Origin: Deinococcus sp. HSC-46F16
Lineage (GTDB): Bacteria; Deinococcota; Deinococci; Deinococcales; Deinococcaceae
NCBI RefSeq assembly: GCF_024171495.1
Contig: NZ_JALJZW010000002.1
Span: 1 to 64,000, forward strand
Reading direction: 5' to 3'
DNA: 64,000 nt
Under the pieces are notes generated by a model. The model was given only the letters and a program-made list of their open reading frames with translations, ran no database searches and was not told where the DNA came from. This document shows, piece after piece, positions 29,956 to 42,132 of this stretch. Numbering within the stretch: position 1 is the first letter of the stretch; the number at the start of each line of letters is the position of its first letter. The position numbers and the translations under genes were made by a program.

Positions 29956-30240
29956 GCAGTGACCGGGAGGAGTACCCGGCAGGAGCGCACCCACAGAGAG
30001 CCGGGGCCGTGGCTGAAAGCCCCAGCGGGAAGGCGCACCGGGGAAAGTCGCCCGCGAGCGTGGGGGAAGAAAGGCACCTGAACAGGGGGCCGAGTAGAAC
30101 CCTCCGGGACGCGCCCGTGACAGCGCAGCACGAGTGCCCCACACGGGTGGGGAAACGCGGTGGTACCACGGGACATACAGCCTCACGTCTCGTCCGCATC
30201 CGGCACACGCCGGTCGGACGGGACGTTGTTCGTTTTCTCT
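29956..30240 (+). promoter_or_regulatory. T-box leader (tRNA-sensing riboswitch), probably valine-specific
   Basis: The leader carries an apical stem-I motif (CAGAGAGCC near 29990 and GGCTGAAAGCC near 30011) and a T-box/antiterminator core CGGTGGTACCACGG (30157-30170) with the UGGU bulge that would pair with an ACCA tRNA end. A GTC (30047-30049) on the 3' side of stem I is the candidate valine specifier. A terminator follows: ACGTCTCGTCCG (30185-30196) with CGGACGGGACGT (30215-30226), then T-rich TGTTCGTTTTCTC. Uncharged tRNA-Val should favour read-through into the Nudix gene and valS. Confidence 0.88.
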
Positions 30241-30268
30241 CTTCGCAGGACGGCCAGCAGGAGCCCAC

Positions 30269-30735
30269 ATGCTCACCCTTTATCACCTTGACGAAGCCCG
30301 CGCCCACGCCAGAGCCCGCCACCTGCGGGAGAAGGCGGTGTGCCAGATCACCCGGCAGACCCAGGGGAGCGCCGAGCTGCTGGTCTTCGACCACGTGCCC
30401 GACAACGGATCCGGCGTGCAGGTCGTGGCGGGCGGCGTGGACCCCGGCGAGACGCCCGACGAGGCTGCGCTGCGGGAAGCGCAGGAGGAGACCGGACGCA
30501 CAGGCTTTCGCCTGGAGGGATACCTCGGCAGCACCGAGTGGATTGACGACCTCCACGCGAAGCGAGAGTTGCGCCACTTCTACCACCTGACCGCCCCGCC
30601 GGGCCTGCCCGACACCTGGGACCACGCCGCCGACGGCCATTTGTTCCGCTTCCGCTGGGAGGGGCTCTCCAACGCCCGTATTGACTGGCACATGGACGCT
30701 TTCCTCCCCACTCCCACCCCCGAGGAGACCTCCGC

Positions 30736-30739
<4 letters not shown>
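30269..30739 (+). CDS. Nudix hydrolase in the valS operon
   Basis: 156 aa. Full Nudix box from GGVDPGETPDE to REAQEETG (about residues 56-78). The N terminus (MLTLYHLDEARAHARAR) is not part of the core fold and may be specific. ATG at 30269 follows AGGAG at good spacing. The stop overlaps the valS ATG, so it is translated with the tRNA synthetase and controlled by the T-box. Substrate unknown; the link to valS is unusual. Confidence 0.85.
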
Positions 30740-33507
<2,768 letters not shown>

Positions 33508-33523
33508 GCCGGAGGCTGGGGGA

Positions 33524-33560
33524 GTCCCGCTGCCTGGGAGGGTGGCGGGACCCTTCTTTT
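33524..33560 (+). terminator. terminator of the valS operon
   Basis: GTCCCGC (33524-33530) pairs with GCGGGAC (33545-33551), followed by CCTTCTTTTC. It lies 17 bp after the valS stop. Confidence 0.8.
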
Positions 33561-33614
33561 CGGACTGGCAGAGACACGACAGCCCCTCCGCAGTGCAGGG
33601 CGCATCCTGACTCC

Positions 33615-34286
33615 ATGACCCCACCCACCCTCACCGACCTCGCCCGCTGGCTTGGGGCCGAACTGGACGAGCCGGAGCCGCTGCGCCGGGACGGTCCCGC
33701 CGAGGTACGGCGGCTGGCCCTCGCGCTGGAGCCCACCGACCTCCCGCCCACCTTGGAGGCCGACGCCCTCTTCCTGCACCGCTCGCGCCGGGTGGGGAAC
33801 GGCTGGCCGGGGCTGGGCGTGCTGGCCGCCCACGACGGCTTCGACACCCACTTGACCACCGGGCCGAATCACCGGCTGGCGCGGGTGCTGGGCTGGACAG
33901 AGGTGGAGGAGGTCGTGTGGGAAGGACGTGTCGTCGGGATCAGCGCGACGCCGCCCCAACGTGGGTGGGCCAGCTTCCGCGCGGCGCTACACGCCGAACT
34001 GGGCGGGGAAGATACGTCGTGGTCGCCTGAACCGCCCTCCGGTGCGTTGCGGCTCGCGCTGATGAATGCGATGAATCCGGCCTTGATCGGACATGTCGCG
34101 GGGCTGGGGGTGCGGGTCTACTTGACGGGGCAGCTTCGGCCCTCGGCGGTCGGGGCCGCGCGGGAGCAGGGGCTGGGGGTGGTGGCGCTGGGGCACCGCC
34201 GTACCGAGCTGTGGGCGCTGCGGCGGCTGGCACGGGAGTTAGAGGGAACGTTTCCGGGGCTGGAGACGCGGGTGTACGGGGCCTGA
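33615..34286 (+). CDS. Nif3-like dinuclear metal centre protein (short)
   Basis: 223 aa, shorter than most Nif3/YbgI proteins (about 250 or more). Recognisable parts are an N-terminal LTDLARWLGAELDEPE, a metal-site-like segment LFLHRSR...LAAHDGFDTHLT and a C-terminal HRRTELWALRRLA. Nif3 proteins form toroidal hexamers with two metals; their enzymatic role is debated. Assignment rests on motif layout. Convergent with the cysteine desulfurase gene, 7 bp between stops. Confidence 0.7.
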   Translation: MTPPTLTDLARWLGAELDEPEPLRRDGPAEVRRLALALEPTDLPPTLEADALFLHRSRRVGNGWPGLGVLAAHDGFDTHLTTGPNHRLARVLGWTEVEEVVWEGRVVGISATPPQRGWASFRAALHAELGGEDTSWSPEPPSGALRLALMNAMNPALIGHVAGLGVRVYLTGQLRPSAVGAAREQGLGVVALGHRRTELWALRRLARELEGTFPGLETRVYGA

Positions 34287-34293
34287 GACGCGC

Positions 34294-35427
34294 TTAGAAT
34301 CGGCTGAATTCGGCCGCCTGGACCAGCGCCGCTGCCGCCGTATCCACCTCGGTCTCAGTGGTCGCCGCGCCGAAGCTAAAGCGCACCGAGGCGCGGGCGT
34401 CGGCTTCGCTGAGTCCCAGGGCCGTCAGGACGTGGCTGGGCTGCATTGTCCCCGCCGAGCACGCGCTGCCTGCGCTCGCGCATACGCCCATCAGGTCCAG
34501 GTTCATCAGCAGGGCCTCGCCGTCCGCACCGGGGACCGTCAGCGAGGCGACCTTGGGGCTGCCGTCCGCCGGGTGGTTGAGGCGCAGGCCGGGGATGGCC
34601 GAGACGCCCGCCAGGAAGCGGTCGCGCATCCGGGCGAGGTGGGCAAACGTCTCCTCGCGTGCGGCTTCCGCCGAGGTCAGTGCCACGCCCGATGCGTACA
34701 CCCCCGCCGTGTTCCCGGTGCCGGGGCGCAGGCCGCCCTCCTGCCCGCCGCCCAGGGTCACCGGGGGCAGCTCGGTCCCGCGCCGCACGTACAGGAAGCC
34801 CACCCCGCGCGGCCCCCCCCACTTGTGGGCGCTGAAGGTGGCAAAACTGACGCCCCAGCCCGTCAGGTCGAGGGGCAGCACGCCGGGGGCCTGCACGGCG
34901 TCGGTGTGGTAGGGGACGCCCCGTTCCTGCGCCACCGCCGCGAGCGCTGCCGTGTCCTGCACGGTCCCGATCTCGTTGTTCGCGTGATGGATGGAGACGA
35001 GCGCGGTGTCCTCCCGCAGCACCTCCGCCAGTTGTGCCGGGGCGTAGTGCCCCCCTGCGTCCGGCGTCAGGAAGGTGACGACCCACCCCTGCGCCGCCAG
35101 GGCGCGGGCCGGGGCCAGCACCGCCGAGTGCTCAGTGGGGGTGGTCACGAGGTGGCCGGGGCGACCGTGCCGCTCGCGCCACGCCTGCGCCACCCCCAGG
35201 AGCACGTGGTTGTCCCCCTCGGTGCCGCCGCCGTTGGCGATCAAGGTGCGGGGGTCCACCCCCAGCGCGGCGGCGACTCGGGCGCGGCCCTCCTCCAACC
35301 GCTCGCGGGCAGCCTGCCCCGCCGCATGGACGGAGGACGGATTGCCGGGCAGCGCGGCGGCCTCGGCGTAGGCGGCGAGCGCCTCCGGGGTCATGGGGTG
35401 GGTGGCGGCGTAGTCGAGGTAGATCAT
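34294..35427 (-). CDS. cysteine desulfurase (NifS/IscS family)
   Basis: 377 aa class V PLP enzyme. LDYAATHPMTPEAL at the start, the PLP Lys in FSAHKWGGPRG (with FLYVRRG after it), and the catalytic Cys in CASAGSACSAGTMQPSHVL near residue 325. It takes sulfur from cysteine for Fe-S or tRNA thiolation. No scaffold gene (iscU/sufU) is beside it, so the pathway is not defined. Confidence 0.92.
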   Translation of the reverse strand: MIYLDYAATHPMTPEALAAYAEAAALPGNPSSVHAAGQAARERLEEGRARVAAALGVDPRTLIANGGGTEGDNHVLLGVAQAWRERHGRPGHLVTTPTEHSAVLAPARALAAQGWVVTFLTPDAGGHYAPAQLAEVLREDTALVSIHHANNEIGTVQDTAALAAVAQERGVPYHTDAVQAPGVLPLDLTGWGVSFATFSAHKWGGPRGVGFLYVRRGTELPPVTLGGGQEGGLRPGTGNTAGVYASGVALTSAEAAREETFAHLARMRDRFLAGVSAIPGLRLNHPADGSPKVASLTVPGADGEALLMNLDLMGVCASAGSACSAGTMQPSHVLTALGLSEADARASVRFSFGAATTETEVDTAAAALVQAAEFSRF

Positions 35428-35451
35428 GTGGGGGCGATCAGAGCAGTAGCC

Positions 35452-37155
35452 TTACGGCGTGACCGTCGCGTATTCCTCGCCGTCGCGGCGAATCACGATG
35501 ACCGCGTTGCCCCGCACGGTGAGGGGGTCGGCGGGGTCGCTCTCGGCCACCGCGCCCGCGAGGTCGGCGCCGCTGTAGGGGCCGTCCACCTGGCGCTCGC
35601 CGTCGGCGTCACGCACCGAGATGGTGTAGGTCCCGGCGGGCAGGTCGGCGGGGAACTCATAACGGAAGTTGACCGTGCGGGTGGCGTCGGGCACCGCTTC
35701 CGGCTCGGCGGCCTCGGGCTCGGTGGGGGCCGTCTCCTCGGGCACGCTCTCGGGGGGCGTGACCGGGGTGGGCGTCTCGGCGGGGTCCTCCGGGGTGGGG
35801 GCTGTCTCGGTCGGCGGCTCGGCAGGGGCCGTGCCCTCGCCGGACGGGTCTTGCGGCTCCTCCTCCTCCGGCTCGGGAACCACCGGGGGCGGCGGCAGGG
35901 GCAGGCTGCCCGCGGGCTCGGCGGGGGGGCTGTAGCGGGCAGTGGCGACCGTCAGGGTGACCGGGCCATTCACCGGCACCCGCACGTAGGGGGCGGGCGT
36001 CTGGTCGAGGATGGTGTTCTCGGCGGCGTCGCTGGGCTGCTGAATGACCCGCGTGACCACCAGCCCAGCCAGCCGCACGTGCTCGCGGGCATCCTCGTAC
36101 TCCAGGCCGGTCAGGTTGGGCAGGTAGGTTTCCTTGCCGCGCACTCCGGTCGAGACGATCAGCGAAACAGGCTGGCCGCGCTCGATGGTCGCGCCTGCCT
36201 CCGGCACCTGCGCGATCACGCGGCCTTCCGGGGTCTTGGTGAGGGTGCCGTCCGCGCGGATGATCTTGCCGGGCACCAGCGCCCCGTCGCGCAGGGCGGC
36301 GCGGGCCTGGGTCAGACTGAGTTCTTCCAGCCGGGGCACGGGCACCGAGGGCGGATTGTTCACCGTCAGGGTGACGAGGCGGCCCACCGGGAGGTTGGTT
36401 CCCGCCGCCGGGTCCTGCCGGATCACGGCGCCCACGTCCACCCCCGAGGCGTCCCCCAGGGTGTACTCCACCCGGAAGCCCGCGTCGGTCAGGGTGCGGG
36501 CCGCCTGCTGCCCCGGCTGCCCGGTCACCGAGGCCACCTCGCGCACGGGCGGGTTGAGGTAGACCTGCGCGGCCTGGGCGCCCAGGTAGACGGCGCCCCC
36601 CAGGAACAGCAGCCCCGGCACGAAGGTGAGCCACGCGCCCGGCTGCCGCTTGCGCTTGATGCGGCCGCCGCCCAGGGCCGCGAGCGCCGCCACGTTCAGG
36701 CGCTGCACTTCTTCCGGGGTGCGTCCCTCGGGGGCCGGGCGCAGGTAGGCCACCCGCACCTCCCGGCCGTCCACGACCACGTCGGCGTCGGGCAGGGCAT
36801 GGCCGTGGGCCGCCAGCGCCGCCGCGAGGGCCTGCACCCCCTGCACGACCTCCTCCTGCTTGGTGGGCTGCGCGGCGACCTCCGAGAGGGGCGTGCCGGA
36901 GACGGGTTGCCACACCGCGTAGTAGGCGCCGGGGCGGGCGACCACATCGGTCAGGCCCGCCGGGTTCACGGCCCGCAGGGCGGCGCGGTAGGCGTGAAAG
37001 CCCTGCCGGGCGGCGGGCGAGGCCACGTCGAACCACGCGAGGTGCCGGGTGACGCCCTCGCCCGCGCGAACCTCGCTGAGGGTGACGTGCCCCTCGCGCG
37101 AGAGTTCCCGCACGACCTCGTACTTTCCGTCGATGACCCCGCCCTGGACCGTCAT
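35452..37155 (-). CDS. PASTA-domain membrane protein with degenerate kinase-like N terminus
   Basis: 567 aa. The first about 170 residues (IDGKYEVVRELSREGHVTLS, then VRAVNPAGLTDVV-like and YYAVWQPVSGTPLSEVA) resemble the N-lobe of a PknB-type kinase but have no VAIK Lys, HRD or DFG. A membrane helix sits near residues 185-205 (WLTFVPGLLFLGGAVYLG). Three PASTA domains follow (about 215-280, 285-350, 355-420), then a Pro/Glu/Thr-rich linker and a small beta domain. PASTA binds muropeptides or beta-lactams in related proteins, so a cell-wall sensing role without phosphorylation is plausible. Confidence 0.75.
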   Translation of the reverse strand: MTVQGGVIDGKYEVVRELSREGHVTLSEVRAGEGVTRHLAWFDVASPAARQGFHAYRAALRAVNPAGLTDVVARPGAYYAVWQPVSGTPLSEVAAQPTKQEEVVQGVQALAAALAAHGHALPDADVVVDGREVRVAYLRPAPEGRTPEEVQRLNVAALAALGGGRIKRKRQPGAWLTFVPGLLFLGGAVYLGAQAAQVYLNPPVREVASVTGQPGQQAARTLTDAGFRVEYTLGDASGVDVGAVIRQDPAAGTNLPVGRLVTLTVNNPPSVPVPRLEELSLTQARAALRDGALVPGKIIRADGTLTKTPEGRVIAQVPEAGATIERGQPVSLIVSTGVRGKETYLPNLTGLEYEDAREHVRLAGLVVTRVIQQPSDAAENTILDQTPAPYVRVPVNGPVTLTVATARYSPPAEPAGSLPLPPPPVVPEPEEEEPQDPSGEGTAPAEPPTETAPTPEDPAETPTPVTPPESVPEETAPTEPEAAEPEAVPDATRTVNFRYEFPADLPAGTYTISVRDADGERQVDGPYSGADLAGAVAESDPADPLTVRGNAVIVIRRDGEEYATVTP

Positions 37156-37220
37156 GCGCCGCCAGCATAGCGCGTCGCGGCGCCGGGCTCGCGGCAGGGG
37201 ACCCGGGCGCCGGGGCGCCT

Positions 37221-37517
37221 CTACAGGCCCGCCACCCGGAGCAGCCAGTACGCCGCGAAGCCCCCCAGAACGCCCAGCGCGAGGTGGCGCGTGCGCCACA
37301 GCAGCAGCGCCCCCACCAGGGCGGCGGGCAGGCGCCGGGGCCATTCCGGGCTGCCCAGCACGTCGGGCACGATCAGCGCGGCGAACACGCTCACGGGCAC
37401 GAAGCGCAGAAAGGCCAGCCAGAAGGGCGGCAGCCGCAAGCCCCCCAGCGAGAGGCCCAGCAGCCGCGCCGGGTAGGTAACCAGCCACATCAGCCCTATG
37501 ACGACCAGGGGACTCAC
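37221..37517 (-). CDS. azlD: AzlD family branched-chain amino acid exporter subunit
   Basis: 98 aa, three or four hydrophobic segments (VVIGLMWLVTYPARLLGL, LRFVPVSVFAALIVPDVL, ALGVLGGFAAYWLLRVAGL). Arg-Phe-Val-Pro in LRFVPVSVFAAL is typical of AzlD. It overlaps the azlC stop by 4 bp and forms the small subunit of the AzlCD exporter. Confidence 0.85.
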   Translation of the reverse strand: MSPLVVIGLMWLVTYPARLLGLSLGGLRLPPFWLAFLRFVPVSVFAALIVPDVLGSPEWPRRLPAALVGALLLWRTRHLALGVLGGFAAYWLLRVAGL

Positions 37518-38350
37518 GCCTGCCCCCGGCCGGTGCTCCCGGATTCATCCGATTCCCGGACTTCCGGAACGGCGCCGGAGGCCCGTCCATCTCCTGAAGA
37601 CCGGTCGTCGCTTCTCATTCCGTTCGGGTTTGTCTTCGACTCGCCGCGATTTCGTGTCACCAGCCACGCCCCCAGCAGCGCTCCGCCCACCCCCGAGGCG
37701 AGCACGACGAGGCCGCCCGGCAGCACCCGCGCCAGCCCCCACGCGCCCAGCCCCGAGGCGAGGGCGACGAGCACGGCCCTCCGGTCCACGAGGAGCGGCA
37801 CCAGCAGCCCCAGGAAAGCGAGCGGGAAGATCACCCCCACGCCGAGCGCCTCCGGGTCGGGCAGCACCTCGCCCGCGAGCGCCCCCGCCAGCGTTGCGGC
37901 GTTCCACACCAGGTACAGGCTGAGTTCGGCCCCCAGCAGGAAGGCGAAGCTCAGGCCACCCGGCTCGCGCGGACCATGCACGACCGCCACCCCATACGCC
38001 TCGTCGGTGAGGAACTGCGCGGCCACGAGACGCTGCGACCCGCTCAGCGGCACCTGCCGGGCGAGGCTCAGCCCGTACAGGACGTGCCGGGCATTGAGCA
38101 AGAAGGTCGTCGCCACGATGCCCAGCGCCGAGGCCCCGCCCGCGAACAGCCCCGCTGCGGCGAACTGCGAAGCCCCCGCGAAGACGGTCAGGCTCATGAG
38201 CTGGGTGTCGAGCACGCTCAGCCCCGCCGCCCGCGCCGTGACCGCATAGGCGACCGCAAAGGGGATCAGCCCCAGCCACAGCGGCGTCAGGGCACGAAAC
38301 CCGCGCCAGAAGGGAGGCCAGAAGGCGGAGGGGGTGGGGGCGGTCACCAT
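37514..38350 (-). CDS. azlC: AzlC family branched-chain amino acid exporter
   Basis: 278 aa, about six membrane segments. AzlC motifs: FRALTPLWLGLIPFAVAY, SLTVFAGASQFAA, NARHVLYGLSLA, FLTDEAYGV. The C-terminal about 30 residues are polar (Ser/Asp/Arg-rich) and probably a disordered cytoplasmic tail. ATG at 38350 gives the usual family N terminus. Known family function: export of branched-chain amino acids and analogues. Confidence 0.88.
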   Translation of the reverse strand: MVTAPTPSAFWPPFWRGFRALTPLWLGLIPFAVAYAVTARAAGLSVLDTQLMSLTVFAGASQFAAAGLFAGGASALGIVATTFLLNARHVLYGLSLARQVPLSGSQRLVAAQFLTDEAYGVAVVHGPREPGGLSFAFLLGAELSLYLVWNAATLAGALAGEVLPDPEALGVGVIFPLAFLGLLVPLLVDRRAVLVALASGLGAWGLARVLPGGLVVLASGVGGALLGAWLVTRNRGESKTNPNGMRSDDRSSGDGRASGAVPEVRESDESGSTGRGQA

Positions 38351-38425
38351 GGCCCCGAGGCTAGCGGGCCGCGCACTCCGCTGAGCGGGGCCTGTCTGCC
38401 GGGGGCGCGGGGGTACGCTGGCCCC

Positions 38426-38886
<461 letters not shown>

Positions 38887-38887
<1 letters not shown>

Positions 38888-39585
38888 TGCGCCCCTGGAT
38901 GCTCGAGGCCCCTCCTGTGGAGCCTTCCGACGCTGACCTCGCCGCCTTTGGCCGGGTGCTGGAGGCCCACGACCCCAGCCTGCTGCCACCGGATACGCCG
39001 CGCTGGGTCTTTCTGAACTGGCTGACCGCGCAAGGGCTCCTGCTGCACGGCTCCCCCCAAGCGGGCATCCCCGAGTTCGAGGTGCGGCAGGCGGTGGACC
39101 TCAGCCCCGACGGGTTCAGCAACCGGGCGGGCGTGTACGCCACCTCGGACGGCCTGTGGGCACTGATGTACGCCCTGCGGGACCGCTCGCGGGTGGCGCG
39201 GATGGTGAATATGGCGTTGCAGGTCCGGGAGGAAGGCGGCTGGAGCGCGACGCGCTCCTTCCTCTCGCTTGCCCCACGTGGCCCGGCTGTGACAGACGGA
39301 CGCTCGCTCCTCTCCCCCGGCGCCGTGTACGTGCTGCCCCCGCAGGGCTTCGAGCCCATGCCGCCCTACGAGTGGCCGGGGCTGGGGACCGTGCGCGAGC
39401 CGCAGTGGGTGAGCCCGGTCCCCGTGCGGCCCCTCTTCCAAGTGGCCGTCACCCCGGACGACTTCCCGCTGCCAGTTCGCACGCACGACGCGGCGCGGGT
39501 GGACGCCCTTTGCGCGGCCGACCCCTGGGGCTTTCCGTGGCTGGAGGAAGGGGCGGCGATCACTCCGCCTGATCGGCCTCGCTGA
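38887..39585 (+). CDS. conserved hypothetical, candidate ADP-ribosyltransferase-like fold
   Basis: 232 aa, family not firmly recognised. A segment LLLHGSPQAGIPEFEVRQAV, about 40 residues later VYATSDGLWALMYALRDR, and a PGAVYVLPPQGFEP strand resemble the 'HGS...VYAT' pattern in some NAD-using toxin-like folds. This is inference; no catalytic residue is proven. It is co-translated with the thioredoxin-fold gene. The last 26 bp overlap the convergent lipoprotein gene. An ADP-ribosyl hydrolase gene lies 555 bp away. Confidence 0.5.
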
Positions 39586-40057
39586 CTTCGGGACTGCCTT
39601 CGTCTTCGGGGCGGTCGGGGGCCGGGAGGGTCCCCCCCGCCGAGGAGTCCTCGAAGGTTCCGGCCTGCTCGGCGGCAGCCTCGGCGGTGCCCCGGTCGCG
39701 GTAGTCGTAGGTCTCGCCGTCCTTGCCCCGGATCACGATGGTGTAGGCACTCAGGCGGGTGGGGTCGAGGCGGATCACGCTGCTCTCGACCGTTGCGGCT
39801 TGCTCGGCGGAGAGCGCGTACTCGTTCAGGACCGGGCTTTCGCAGCTCTGCCCGTCCAGGGCACGGGGCAACGTGCCCTCGTTCGGACCGGGCTGGACCC
39901 GGAAGCGCTCGATGGCCTCCACGCAGCGCTCGCGGTAGTACAGCGCGTTGTCGTGGGCCAGCCGGGTCGCCCGCTCCTCGTCGTACTTGCGCGTGGCTTC
40001 CTCGCACCCGGTCAAGGCCAGAACCCCGGCCAGCGCCCACCCATACCTCGTCCGCAT
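39560..40057 (-). CDS. hypothetical lipoprotein
   Basis: 165 aa. Lipobox LTGC (Cys near residue 18) after a short hydrophobic stretch, then a helical EEATRKYDEERATRL and a domain with RLDPTRLSAYTIVIRGKDG. The C-terminal 45 residues are acidic and low complexity. No family recognised. Probably attached to the outer face of the envelope. Confidence 0.7.
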   Translation of the reverse strand: MRTRYGWALAGVLALTGCEEATRKYDEERATRLAHDNALYYRERCVEAIERFRVQPGPNEGTLPRALDGQSCESPVLNEYALSAEQAATVESSVIRLDPTRLSAYTIVIRGKDGETYDYRDRGTAEAAAEQAGTFEDSSAGGTLPAPDRPEDEGSPEVSEADQAE

Positions 40058-40139
40058 GGGGTCACTGTACGGTGCCCTGCCCCAGTCGCGGGCCAACTTG
40101 CGGCGGGGCCACGCCTGCCCGTCCGGTACCCTGCCCCCT

Positions 40140-41156
40140 ATGCCCGAGCGTGCGCTGCCCACCCTCCTCTCCCTTGCCGCCGCCGACGCACTGGGGGCCG
40201 CCACCGAGTTCAAGACCCCGGAGGCCATCCGCGCCCGCTACGGCGACACCTTCACGGGCTACCAGCCCGGAAGCGTGTTCGGCTTCGCACCCGGCGAGGC
40301 CACCGACGACAGCCAGATGGCAGCGGCCACCCTGCTGGGCTACGCGCGGGGCGGCGGGCTGGCGGGGGTCCTCGCGGCCCTGCGCGAGTGGCTGGGCGCC
40401 GCTCCCCCCGACGTGGGCGGGCTGACACGGGCGGCCCTGCGTTCGGGTGGGCTGGGCTGTGGGGGCCTGGAGGGTGGGGCGCGGGCCTGGACCGAAAGCG
40501 GGCACCAGAGCGCCGGAAACGGCGGCCTGATGCGGATCGCCGCCGTGTGGCTGGCGGGCTTCCGGGGCGAGGTCCTGGACCGGGAGGCGGCGGCGGTCAC
40601 GGCCCTGACCCACATGGACCCCCGCTGCGTCCACGCCTCGGTCTTCCTCACGGCGTGGCTGGAGGGGCTGGGCGCGGGGGGAGGGGACCGGGAGGCGGCG
40701 GAGGCGGCGCTCGACCGGATGGACCGCCTCGACGCCCGCGCCGCCCTGCTGGACGCCGGGCTCCTCGGCTTGGACACCCGCCCCGCCCACGACGCCTTCC
40801 GGGCGGGCGACCGCTCGGCCCGCTCGCAGGTTCGCGCCCGCGTGCGCTCGGGCCTCTCGGGGCACGTCACCTCCCAGAGCGGGTACGTGCTGGACACGCT
40901 GGAGGCCGCCGTCGCGCACGCCCGCGCCGACTCGTGGCTGGCCTGCGTCGAACCCGCCGTCCTGCGCGGCGACGACAGCGACACGGTGGCCTGCGTGGTG
41001 GGGGCGGTCGCCGGGGCGCGGGGCCTGGAGGTGCCGCCCCACCTGCTGCCCAGGCTGCGCCTGGGCCACTCCTGGCCGGGCTGGGAGCGGGGCTGGAGCT
41101 GCGCAGAGCACTTCCCGGCGCTGCTGGAGGCTGCCCGTGCCCAGCTCCGGTCATGA
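40140..41156 (+). CDS. ADP-ribosylglycohydrolase family protein (ARH/DraG-like)
   Basis: 338 aa. The two metal-binding signatures are ATDDSQMA (near residue 59) and GDDSDTVACVVGAVAGA (near 280), together with SAGNGGLMRI in the middle. These place a binuclear Mg site as in ARH1/DraG, which remove ADP-ribose from proteins or ADP-ribosylated small molecules. No signal peptide. The stop overlaps the next gene. Substrate unknown; a nearby ART-like gene may be its counterpart. Confidence 0.87.
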   Translation: MPERALPTLLSLAAADALGAATEFKTPEAIRARYGDTFTGYQPGSVFGFAPGEATDDSQMAAATLLGYARGGGLAGVLAALREWLGAAPPDVGGLTRAALRSGGLGCGGLEGGARAWTESGHQSAGNGGLMRIAAVWLAGFRGEVLDREAAAVTALTHMDPRCVHASVFLTAWLEGLGAGGGDREAAEAALDRMDRLDARAALLDAGLLGLDTRPAHDAFRAGDRSARSQVRARVRSGLSGHVTSQSGYVLDTLEAAVAHARADSWLACVEPAVLRGDDSDTVACVVGAVAGARGLEVPPHLLPRLRLGHSWPGWERGWSCAEHFPALLEAARAQLRS

Positions 41157-41698
41157 ACAGCGCTGAGTTCCTGGCGACCATCCGCCTGAACCGGGCGAAC
41201 GCGGCGATTCTGGACCGCCTGCCGGAATTGGAGGCACCCCAGGCGCACCTCGTCGCGGGGGCGCTCTTCCAGACCGTCTGGAACGTGCGCGGCGGGCAGG
41301 CGCCGGAAGCGGGCATCCGCGACTACGACCTCTTCTACTGGGACGCCGACCCCAGCTACGAGGCCGAGGACGCCGTCATTCGCCGCGCTGCCGCCCTTTT
41401 CGGGGACCTCGGCGTGCGGGTGGAGGTCCGCAACCAGGCCCGCGTCCACCTGTGGTTTCCGGGGAAGCACGGCCTGACCCGCCCCCCCATCCGCAGCACC
41501 CGCGAGGGCATCGACCAGTTTCTGGTGGAATGCACCTGCGTCGGCGTGGACGCCTCGGGCGAGTTGTACGCGCCCTACGGCCTGGCCGACCTCGCCGCCG
41601 GACTCCTGCGGCCCAACCCCCGCAACCACACGCCGGGCCTGTACGCGGCGAAGGTGGCCGACTACCGGGCGCGGTGGCCCTGGCTGCGGGAGGGGTGA
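41153..41698 (+). CDS. nucleotidyltransferase family protein (DUF925/NTP_transf_6-like)
   Basis: 181 aa. The family core is visible: HLVAGALFQTVWNVRGG followed by GIRDYDLFYWD (two metal-binding Asp), then VRVEVRNQARVHLWF and a late APYGLADLAAGLLRPNP. The reaction is not known for this family. It overlaps the ARH stop by 4 bp. Confidence 0.82.
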   Translation: MNSAEFLATIRLNRANAAILDRLPELEAPQAHLVAGALFQTVWNVRGGQAPEAGIRDYDLFYWDADPSYEAEDAVIRRAAALFGDLGVRVEVRNQARVHLWFPGKHGLTRPPIRSTREGIDQFLVECTCVGVDASGELYAPYGLADLAAGLLRPNPRNHTPGLYAAKVADYRARWPWLREG

Positions 41699-41759
41699 GG
41701 GTAGGAGCGGCCAGCCGCCAGCTTCCAGCAGCCAGCGGGAAAAGGGCGGGCGGGGTGGT

Positions 41760-42090
41760 CACACGCCCCCTCATCCCGTTGCTTCGCGGGCGCCCCTCTC
41801 TGCAAGCGGCTCTACGAGTCCCGCAAGGGCCGCGGGGTCAAGTGCTGCTCTTGCCAAAGCACTCTTTTCCTTGTGTCCGCCGATCTCACCGTCCCTACCT
41901 GACAAGTCTGATTTCCAGGCAGACGAGCCGTTCGGCGCGTCCGCGCCGAGGCCTTTCACTTGGGCGACAGGATGGCGTGAAGGGGGACACGGGGGCGAGA
42001 CAGGCGGCGCTGGAATGTGGAGGAACAATCTTTGCCTAGCGCAGCGGTGCTCCCCCCTTCCCTCTGGGGAGGGGGGCTGGGGGGAGGGGC
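41760..42090. repeat. non-coding repeat element with inverted ends (copy 2)
   Basis: The 434 bp between the NTase stop and the next gene hold no convincing coding region. The left end CACACGCCCCCTCATCCC and right end GGGGGGCTGGGGGGAGGGG resemble the ends of copy 1 at 12198-12492, and both share a GCGCAGCG block before the C-rich tract. The middle differs (AT-richer, for example near 41870), so the copies may be related only at the ends. A shorter hairpin-forming tract (CCAGCCGCCAGCTTCCAGCA) precedes it at 41711. Confidence 0.5.
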
Positions 42091-42132
42091 AGGACCGCGA
42101 TCAAGATGCCCAGCCCACGAACCTGACAACCC

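Noticed and set aside
34432..37170. 912-aa plus-strand open frame antisense to the cysteine desulfurase and PASTA genes
   Set aside because: Composition is Gly/Arg/His/Val-rich with no domain; it mirrors two well-supported minus-strand genes in GC-rich DNA.
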